From NCBI GenBank assembly GCA_902806595.1, contig CADCXC010000044.1:1240001-1304000 (forward strand): a stretch of DNA of 64,000 bases. The letters run 5' to 3'. A program made the translations under genes and the position numbers. This document shows positions 55,007-64,000 of the stretch, piece by piece. The stretch comes from Pyrenopolyporus hunteri (lineage: Eukaryota > Ascomycota > Sordariomycetes > Xylariales > Hypoxylaceae). Numbering within the stretch: the first letter of the stretch is position 1; every line of letters starts with the position of its first letter. Under the pieces are notes generated by a model. That model worked only from the letters and a program-made list of their open reading frames with translations, ran no database searches and was not told the origin of the DNA.

Positions 55007-57080
55007 CGCGACAAATCCTAGGTTGTACCTATAGGTTAGTAATAGTTAGGTGAAGATTGGGAGGCTATAGACGTACACGGGTGCAAAATTTGATTAGATG
55101 CAAGATGCGATATGCAGTACGCGGGAGCGGGAGGCGGCAGGAGGGGAATTGCGATATGGGAATTGATCGAATGCCGTACCGTCGGTGAGACGAGGTAAAG
55201 TCTTTTCGACGCTGACGAGATTGAAAACCCCCGCCTGCTATGGGGAAAGTACAATTCTTGATTAGCGATGGGGAACGAAAGAGTTCTTGATGGGCAGGAG
55301 ATGAAAAAGGTAGAGCTCTAGTTGTCCAAGTGTGAAAAAGTTGAGAAAATTACGTGGTGAAGAAACCGCGGAGGTGGGTGAGAAAATTCAACTGAGGTAG
55401 AGGTTCAAAAATAATCCCAACTTTGGGAAGGTAGGAGGGCAACTCCGTAGTACTAGGAGTTGCTCCTAGTTACGGTCTGGTGCTTGGTGTACGTTGGCGA
55501 TATCTCGTAGCCGAGTCGAGATATGCGAAGGAGGGGCTACTTACCGAAAAAGATTACCGGGTACAGGGCAAGAGTAACCAGTTGACACGAGTAGGATCTC
55601 CTTCAGGAACTACCAGGTGTGATGTAGCCGACGAAGAACCAACTGGACCAGAAATTTCGAACTCAGCTGGTGGGTGAGTGAAAGATGGACTGGTGGTCTC
55701 TGAGTTGAGGGTGAATAACAGTGATAGCTCCGTGGCTGTGGGCCAATGGTACGCTATACTGATTTTTATATTCAGTGAATGTGGAAGGGAAGCTTACTTC
55801 TGAAAGCCTGAGGTACCTAGGGTAGGTAGGTACGTCGTCGTCGATTCGTAGAATACCAGCGATCGTAAGTCACCTAAGCCTTTACCGCCGGGTACCAAAG
55901 AAATAAATTGTGGGACAGCAATTCAATAATGTACCTATATACCCAACGAAAATACCGAGGAAGGGCATGACTGCCCTTGGTACGAGCGTTGGAGCCGAAT
56001 TCATATTATCATGTTCGGTAGGAAGACTACCCAAGTGATCATGCTAGTCACCCATGGCCTACATATAAATGAAGACTAGAGCACCATCTTTTCGACGGGG
56101 TGAAGCAGGGGATACATAACTGTATATACAAACTGTTTGGTACTCCTACAAGATTACAGTCCAAGCAAGCTGTCAAACTACCGCTCCCCTAAAGGAGAGA
56201 ACGACAACTTCTTCTATCGGGTTACTATCGATTTCGCCTTCCCGAAGCATCGGCTGTTCTACTAGATACGTTTCATACCGTACCATCTCTTATAAGCAGA
56301 AACATGTAGCTTATTAGTAACCGCTTCGACCCTTCTTTCCATCAAACAAGTTTACATATCTGGTATCGTCTCATACTCCAAGACCAGCATAACCAAACGC
56401 CAGCAAATTCCACGGAATTAGGTTATCAGGTAGAGACGGTTGCAAGTACCTACTCGAAGTGTGAATACCCAAGCTCATTCCTAGAGTCATTAGTGTTCAC
56501 TATATCTCGAAGGCTCTAATGAAAGTGTTGGACTCGGTAGAGCTTAAGGGCTGACGGGGCGTCACGCCTTAACTCATTGATGCTTGCCGGGCTAGACTAT
56601 CGTCATGAGTGTCTAACATGATTTACTAGTCAAAACGCTACCTGCATAAGCACTTATCGAACCAACATAATCACCACGTATGGATGGGGCGCGGCGGTAG
56701 ACGGTCGTCCTCTTATCTGGAACGTAACCCCTCCCTATTATCTAAGTTGGCCTTTTTTTTTTTTCAGATCTATTTATGCTTAGGAGAGGTGGGTGCCTAA
56801 GACCGCCTGTGGAATTTGAATGACGGTAAGGTAGTTTGCGATAACAGGTGTGAAGCTATTTCAATAGGGATCAACTGGCAAAATAGGTACACACCGATTT
56901 GAAAGCACGATCACAGGACAAAATTTCCGCACTCCAATAAGAGTTACTTCGTTATTAGAAACCGAAATAGCACCTTAGCACCCATTAAGCAGCAGGCTAG
57001 TTGCGACTCTGGATAACGACAAGGAGCTATTCAATCCTGGTACATAGTGTTACACTCCCATTAAAGTGGCTGCCCCCTGA
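55007..57080. other. Intergenic region between 2EXR and CFT2
   Basis: 2EXR promoter side and CFT2 3' side. A TAGGTAC-type motif lies near 55,811-55,832 and a T run near 56,750. No supported gene. Confidence 0.5.
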
Positions 57081-60018
57081 TCAGGCGCCCGCAACTACGG
57101 CCAAATTCTCGTAAATCGTTCTCTTGACAGCGTAAAAGGTGCCACCCAGTTGGGTAGCCGGACCTCCGTCCGTCGGGAGGCCAATGCTCTCGACATCGAT
57201 CCGTCCCGCCGTGGTCTTCCGTACGACCACCGACCCATCGATCAGCAGCGTACCTTCGCCCCTGAATTCCGCCGTATGGCCCGACTGCTGCATGGCCTTC
57301 CTCAAGTCTGCTAATCGCAAGTCTCCAACGTGTAAAGGCTGAGCCACAGATCGCGTCGCCGAGGCCATGTTGGTGGGAAGAACATCTAATATAGGCTCCG
57401 CCGGCGCCTCCTTCGTTTCTACTGCAGCGGCAGCGGGTTCCTCCGAATCCTCCTTCTTAAGGCGCTTATTCGCTAGGTCCTCATCGTGACGTCCTTCGGT
57501 GTCCTTTTGCACCGCAAGCAGCCGTCCGGTAACAGTCGCGATACTTAGCCCTCGGACATTCTGCCACTTAAGCTGTTTGACCAGTGCCGGGGCGAGCCTT
57601 ACTACCCAGGCATTCGTGTCAACGCTCGCGTCGATGGTCGTACCTACGTTCGGCGTGTAGATACTAACGGAGCCCTCGGCGAGTAATTTCTTGCAGTCCG
57701 AGGCTAGAGCCAAGGTTTCTCCTTCGTTTCCACCGATGAGGATCAGCTTACGGGGCTGGATTAGGGGAATTAGCATGTGAAGGCTTCGCTTATCGTGAAT
57801 TCCGCTAAGGTCGATAAATTCGACTTCGAGATTGACGGCGACGGTCTCTCTTGTCAATATCAGCTTTGAGGGACCCGAAGTCGTCTCATCCGCATCGTCA
57901 GGGATCCCGTCAAGCTCATCTTCAACGAGACCATCCGATACCGCCGTGTCGATGTCCTCCGAAACATGACGCGTCAGATGCGGTCTTTTGGATAGACCGG
58001 GACCTTGGTTCTTTGCCGAGGCCGCGGCATCATCCCATTTCCGCTTCTTTCCAAGCTTTTCCTGATCCTCGTCTTTCCCTGTTTGCGCCAGGTCCTGCCC
58101 GTCGTTATCATCCCTTTCTTCCGCCTTAAGAAAATCCTCGGGTCTGATAAGCTCGCCGTAATCATCGGCACGCTTTCGACGAACTGGGTGAGGGAACATC
58201 CTATCTCGACCTTTCTTATTCCTAACATCGAAGTCGTAGACCCCCTTCTTTTTCAGTAATATGTTAATGCCGAGGTCTTCGTCTGTTAGCGCGGCCTTCT
58301 TTCTGCTGGCTTGTCCCATCGTGGTCGCGACATTCAGAGCTCTGCCCTGCTGCTCATTATCGGAATCCTCTGACTCCGACTCCGATTCGGAAGCCTCGTC
58401 GCCTACGTCAGCGGCTGATTCGAGCGCACTCGTTCCTCCGCTCTGAAGGGTGGTTTGGAGCTGACGCTGCTGAGCGAGCCACTGCTGGTAGACGGCCAGA
58501 TCGTTGCCCTCTAGAGGCTGCCTCTTTGCATCTGTGAATTCTAGTTCGTGCCTACTTGTGCCATTTGTATTCTCACTCGCACGCTCCTGACCTTCTTTCC
58601 ACCATGCCCAGAGGCTTCTTGCTAATGATGGACGGGCTTCTGAGACCAAAGACGGATACTCGGTTAAGATGACCATATTTCTCGAGTCTTGCGCAATCCG
58701 TTTTAGCACGTCTTTCGAGAAACCCCACTCGAGTGTCGTATCACTTGCGAGGATCACTTTGCCGATTGTAGAAGTCTCGTCGGCCGCGTCGCCGAGGATT
58801 TTGTCGATTTGGCCCCGTCTGTCTAATAATTTTAGGAATCTGAAGTCAAATGGGCCAGCTTCCTTGCCGGATTTGCTGCCATCCGCCGTGCCGTTGACCC
58901 GCCTGGACCCGTCGACGACAGCTTCAAATTCCCGAACGATACTGTCGTCCATCCATTCGAGCATGCTACGCGCGTATCTCATGGTGCTATGGATGTTGCG
59001 TCCCGCAAGGTAGAGTTTGGTGGACTTAAGTTGGCCGTCGCCGGTTGTCGTATCTGCCCGCCACGCATGTTCCATCAGATAGGCCAGCTCTAAGACCCTC
59101 GCGCTCGAGTCGATGGGTATTAAGACGGTGCCTCCCCTTGCGATGCATCTTTTGACCTTGCTCAGCAGCTGTTCGTCTCGCTTGCTCCGGCCTCCGGAGA
59201 TGGCGGTCTTTTCGCCTCCCCTACTACTGCAAACTAAGGCAGTCGGCTTTCGCAACTGTTCGATAATCTCGGCGCCTCCACCCCCCGCGCCGCCTAGCCA
59301 GGCCGCTCCCGCGTACACATTCTCGCGACCTTGGTTCCAGTCTACAGCATACACGATGGATTCCAATCCATGCTGTATATGCCATATGGTGCCTCCGAGG
59401 GTTCGGCCCGAGTTGTACGCTGTTATAGTTAGGCCGTTCAACGGAGGGGAGAACGGAGATCCGACGGGTTGATGGGGCTGAGAGTACTTTAGTGGGTGTA
59501 TTAGGGAAAAATACGTGGCGATCTCTTCAGGAGTAGGAGGCTGGAGGAGGATATCAGAGGAAGATTGCTGAGTTGTAAATGAGATCTCTTCAAGAGAACT
59601 CGAGGATATCGTGGTGGCGGCGAGAGGAGTAGAGGCGTAGAGATCCTGAAGGAGGGTACGGCCGAGGGCGATAACGGGAGATGTCGCATAGACCGGGATT
59701 CCGGTGAAACGAGGGAAGTGTTTACAGCAGTGCGCGAAGGCGGCGATGTGGCTTGTCGTGGCATGCGTGAGAAGAATGAGGGATAAGGTCGGCACTTGTC
59801 TATAAAGCGGTAGATGTTAATTGCCAGGTCAATACAAGCTACTAGGGAATTGAGGCTGGCAAATGGGCTTACTTCTCCAGCTCCTTCAACTTAGCGACGT
59901 CGAAGGACTCATCCCAACCGACATCGACCAGGACCTTGATGCCTCCATCTAACTCGAGGATGGATTGCGATGCGGTTGATTCCGAGAGCGCCCCCTGCAA
60001 TGAGCTGAAGGTAAACAT
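57081..60018 (-). CDS. cft2: Cleavage and polyadenylation factor subunit CFT2 (CPSF100)
   Basis: Exons on the minus strand: 60018-59873 and 59799-57081 (73-bp intron), giving 954 residues. The start MFTFSSLQGALSES and the following ILELDGGIKVLVDVGWDES are typical of CPSF100/Cft2. It is the catalytically dead partner of the CPSF73/Ysh1 endonuclease in pre-mRNA 3' end formation. The metallo-beta-lactamase metal motif HxHxDH is replaced by THATTSH at 60-66, as expected for the inactive subunit. Later blocks: YNSGRTLGGTIWHI, VYAVDWNQGRENVY, LIPIDSSARVLELAYL and LYLAGRNIHSTMRYARSMLEWM (beta-CASP region). An acidic stretch around 460-490 and a Lys/Asp-rich insert precede the conserved C-terminus (VEFIDLSGIHDKRSL, LIPLIQPRKLILIGG, GEGTLLIDGSVVVRK). 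It acts in the nucleus and is divergent from SEC24. Confidence 0.96.
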
Positions 60019-61187
60019 GACTGCGTCATGGTACTAGGAAGCTTGAGAGAAAGAGTCCTTGCACATTGAGTGCTAGTAATATTGGCGATTGATTGGCGAC
60101 GTAACCGCGACCGCCAATCGAGAAAAGAGTTGACGGTTGAAGATGATGTAGATGTAAGGAATCACGGTTCGGATGTTTGAATTCACGGTGTTAAGTGCGT
60201 TAAGTAAATACCAGGGAAAAAAAAAGGTACTATGGTACGGAGCGACGTACATATATTAGTATGTACACGTCGCTAGGCTGGATTAGGTTCTGCGAAGCTC
60301 TGACGCGCATTTGGAGCTTCTATTCGAGAAGAAGCTAAACCGCGTTCGGAGCTCTTTCTCCATATCATTCTTTAGGTATTAGGTAAGTTTATATAAGTGA
60401 GAATGCACACGGACTACACGGACCACCATACTTTCTTCCATACTATATACCTATGTATACATGTATGATGGTGCGTTTGCGGTACCTGCTGATTACCTAC
60501 GAGGTAGGTACGATACAACTAAATATAGTACCTAAGCCAATTGCCTCTTTTCGGTAGGTGGGGTACAATAGGTACGATAACCTTAGGCAAGGTACCAAGG
60601 GATTCGAGCGTCAGGCCCGGGACCAACCCGCAGACAGCCAGCGGTCAGTGGCCAGCAGTTGGTTGGTCGTTTCAGTGGTCAGCGGTCAGCGGTCGGCGCG
60701 CAGGCTTGAGGCTAGAGGCTAGAACAATAAAGTTTAGATAGAAGACCTGATAGTCGGAAAATCCCCGGAATGTTATCGTGTCAAAACCAATAAATTCCAC
60801 TGCATCGATCAATTGAACGGTCCCCCCTGGCTACCTCATCCTATATACTCGTATGCGCTGCCCCGTCTTGGCCGCGATTTCAGATGCTAATCTCAACTGT
60901 GGCCACAAGAACAAGGACGGACGCGACATGACGACGTATTCGTAATTAAATCATAACAACTTGTCTTTCAGAACTTCCCTTCGCCTAGCCGCCCATCGCC
61001 TACCCCCGATCACGGTCACGATCACGTTCACTAAGTCTACGGCTACTTGCCCATCTAATACACAGATAAATGCCAGATACCATGGAACATCTCCAATCGT
61101 TATAATTTGCCGAATCCCAATTCCGAACCAGACCGCACCTCGACGCATCCATATCGCCTATATACGACGACGAGATACCCCCCAGCC
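60019..61187. other. Divergent CFT2-SEC24 promoter region
   Basis: 1.17 kb shared by two divergent housekeeping genes. It contains imperfect repeats of the type GGTCAGCGGTCAGCGGTC near 60,640-60,700 and AT-rich TAGGTA words near 60,380-60,540. No TATA box is obvious on either side. Confidence 0.55.
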
Positions 61188-64000
61188 ATGGACTATTCCA
61201 TGTATCACGCCCTAGGCCAGGGCGAGCAGCTTGACCCTAACGATCCCAACCGAACGAGTCAACCCGCCCCTCCGCAGTTCCAGCCCCCTGTTGCTCAGAA
61301 TCCCTATCAACTAGGCGCACCATACGGCTACGGCGCTCCTGCACCTCAGGCCCAGCAGTACTACGGAAACCCTCCGCCTCCTGGCCCCGGCCATCCTTCA
61401 CCATCTGCCGCTCCCGGGTCCACAGCTCCGCAAGATGGAGATCTTGCCTCGCAAATGGCAGGGATGTCGTTAGGGGATGGGCAGCATACGGCAAGGAGGA
61501 AGAAGAAGGACCGCCATGTCTTCCATGCTGTCGAGGCGCCCGCTGGCTCTTCCCAGGCGTATAATGGTATACCACCCGCGGGAACGCCAGCTACAGCATT
61601 CTTAAATGCAGACCCCTCCATACAGGCCGGCGGCCAATTCATCGGGCAGCCAGTTTCGCCAAACCAGTTCCCGGCGCCCGTTAATGCGCCTTTCCAACCT
61701 GCCGCTCCAGTGACCCCCGCCGAGTTCGCCGCAAGGGGTGGCCAGATAAATCAAGGCCAAGCACCTTCGTTCGTACCAGCATCAGGAGGAGGAGGAGGAG
61801 GGCAGGTCTCGCCAGACGACATCCCCAGCGTCCCAATATCCAGGGACGTGCCGCAACAATATTACCTCAGCAACGTATATCCCACCTTCGAGCGCCTCGT
61901 CCCTCCGCCAGCTGCTATCTCTTTCGTGGCTTATGATCAAGGCAACTCCTCGCCTAAATTTACTCGACTTACGATGAACAACATCCCCGCCAACGTAGAA
62001 GGTTTAAATAGCACCGGCTTACCATTAGGACTTATCTTACAGCCGCTAGCCCGCCTCCAGCCCGGCGAAATGGAGGTCCCCGTGCTTGATTTCGGAGACG
62101 TTGGTCCCCCGAGGTGTCGGAGATGCCGCGCCTATATTAACCCCTTCATGATGTTTCGCTCGGGTGGGAGCAAGTTCGTGTGTAATCTATGTACCTATCC
62201 CAACGATACACCCTCGGAATACTTTTGCGCGACTACGCCTCAAGGTGTAAGGGTGGATCGGGACCAACGACCTGAGTTGACAAGAGGAACCGTCGAGTTT
62301 ATGGTACCTAAAGAATATTGGACGAAGGAGCCGACTGGCCTCCACTGGTTATTTGCGATTGACGTCACTCAGGAGTCTTATAATAAGGGGTTTTTGGAGG
62401 CATTCTGCGAAGGTATCCTCGCAGCGCTCTATGCCTCAGAAGGAACCGATGAAACGGAAGAGAACGGCGAGCCGAAGCGACGGATCCCAGCTGGTGCCAA
62501 GGTCGGGTTCGTCACATATGATAAGGATATCCACTTCTACAACTGCAATGTGAGTATTCCCGCAATATCCCCCCTATGAGAAGCCTTGCTAACACTCAGC
62601 TAGCCCGCCTTGGAACAAGCACAAATGATCATCATGCCCGATATAGAGGACCCCTTTGTACCACTCAGCGATGGGCTCTTCGTTGACCCATATGAATCTA
62701 AAGCTGTCATCACATCCTTGCTTACGCGGTTGCCGACTCTATTTGCGGATATCAAAAATCCTGAACCCGCTCTGCTACCGACATTAACATCGTGCTTAGC
62801 CGCGCTGGAAAAGACCGGAGGCAAGATTGTATGCTCATTATCGGCTTTACCCACCTGGGGGCCTGGTCGACTTTTTATGAGGGACGACGGGAAGTATCTA
62901 GGGGGTGAAATAGATAAGAAGCTGTTCTCTACTGAACACCCCGCGTGGAGGAAAATCGCGGAGAAGATGGTTGCGGCCGGCGTCGGTACCGACTTCTTCC
63001 TGGCTGCTCCATCTGGTGGATACCTGGACATCGCCACCATTGGTAAGTCCCGAATCACTATACGAAATTTAAACCTCGTCAGTACTTGGCTAACCAATAT
63101 GCCCAAGGTCACGTCGCGTCTACGACGGGCGGGGAGACATTTTACTACCCGAATTTTGTGGGTGGGCGCGACAACGCCAAGTTATCTCTCGAGATAAAGC
63201 ACACGGTCACGAGAGAAACAGGCTACCAAGCATTGATGAAGGTTCGATGTTCCAATGGCCTCCAAATCTCTGCGTACCACGGCAATTTTATTCAGCATAC
63301 TTTTGGAGCCGACCTTGAGATAGGCGTCATAGATGCTGACAAGGCCGTGGGCGTCACGTTTGGTTACGACGGAAAGCTTGATTCGAAGCTCGACGCCCAT
63401 TTCCAATCCGCTCTTCTCTACACCACCGCTTCTGGTCAGCGCCGAGTAAGGTGTTGTAACGTAATCGCTAGTGTTAGCGATAACCCCAGAGACTGCATGA
63501 AATTCGTAGACCAGGACGCTGTCTACACGATCCTTGCTAAGGATGCCGCTTCTAAGCTCGCCTCGACGTCGAGCACACTGAAAGACATACGGTTAGGATT
63601 GACAGAGAAGACGATCGATATCCTAGCCGGGTACCGCAAGAATTTCTCGTCTCAATCACATCCTCCGGGACAGCTTGTCATGCCGGAGAAGCTTAAAGAG
63701 TTTGCAATGTATATGCTTGGACTTATCAAATGCCGAGCATTTAAGGGAGGAAACGAGACATCCGACCGCAGAGTGCATGAAATGCGCATGATTAGGTCGA
63801 TAGGCGCTCCAGAGCTCAGTCTCTACCTTTACCCTAGGATTATACCCATTCACAATCTCAACCCGGAGGACGGGTTCCCCGACGAGCAAACGGGCTACTT
63901 GAAATTACCACCATCCATCCGCGCATCCTATAGTAGGATTGAGCCAGGCGGAGTATATCTAGTAGATAACGGGCAGCAATGCCTGCTGTGGTTCCATTCT
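61188..64000 (+). CDS. sec24: COPII coat subunit SEC24 (3' end beyond window)
   Basis: Exons within the window: 61188-62549, 62604-63042 and 63108 to the right edge (introns of 54 and 65 bp), giving 897 residues so far with no stop. SEC24 is the cargo-selecting subunit of the COPII coat that buds vesicles from the ER. The N-terminus (MDYSMYHALGQGEQ) is Pro/Gln/Gly-rich and disordered. PTFERLVPPPAAISF precedes the zinc finger CRRC (310-313) and CNLC (332-335). The trunk domain begins at GLHWLFAIDVT. Exon 2 has PALEQAQMIIMPDIEDPFVPL and GGKIVCSLSALPTWGPG, and exon 3 covers the beta-barrel and helical parts to GGVYLVDNGQQCLLWFHS. At the first intron two AG acceptors stand four bases apart; only the second (CTAG, ending 62603) keeps frame. 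Length compared with the usual 900-1,000 residues suggests that little is missing. Confidence 0.96.

Overview
The window is nuclear DNA of a filamentous ascomycete, most likely a Sordariomycete and possibly from the Xylariales (the order is inference). The genes have short introns, mostly 49-110 bp and a few of 170-260 bp, with GT(A/G)xGT donors, CTAAC/CTGAC-type branch sites and (C/T)AG acceptors. There is a grainyhead/CSP-2 type transcription factor, a 2EXR-domain protein, GPI-anchored and secreted CAZymes, and many intergenic copies of a palindrome built on CCTAGGTACCTACCTAGG. I read 15 protein genes and no tRNA, rRNA, CRISPR array or intact transposon. Most genes are interrupted, so I rebuilt the exon structures by hand from splice signals. 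In every multi-exon model the exon lengths keep frame from ATG to stop.

Left part (1-14 kb): a secreted Asp-box/YCF48-like protein (+), an RBR-type ubiquitin ligase (-, at least four exons with a 14-nt microexon), an unrecognised four-exon protein with a possible GT-B-like half (+), a secreted L-asparaginase (+), a secreted GPI-type GH5 glycosidase (-), and a fungal C2H2-type nuclear protein (-).

Middle (17-31 kb): a KES1/OSH4-type oxysterol-binding protein (+), a nine-exon secreted GH43 galactanase with a C-terminal CBM35-like part (-), an MFS drug/polyamine-type exporter (-), and a long acidic coiled-coil nuclear protein (+). An 11-kb stretch (31.05-42.18 kb) has no gene I can support.

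Right part (42-64 kb): the CP2/grainyhead factor csp-2 (+), a 6.4-kb gene-free stretch, an LrgA-LrgB fusion membrane protein (-), a 2EXR protein (-), the polyadenylation factor subunit CFT2 (-), and, divergent from CFT2, the COPII coat subunit SEC24 (+), which runs off the right edge.

There is no obvious biosynthetic cluster. The nearest thing to a theme is extracellular degradation: asparaginase, GH5, GH43 and the Asp-box protein are all secreted and sit within the first 23 kb. The rest are housekeeping or regulatory genes. Gene density is low (about one per 4.3 kb), with expanded intergenic DNA full of short palindromic motifs, some of which also lie inside introns.
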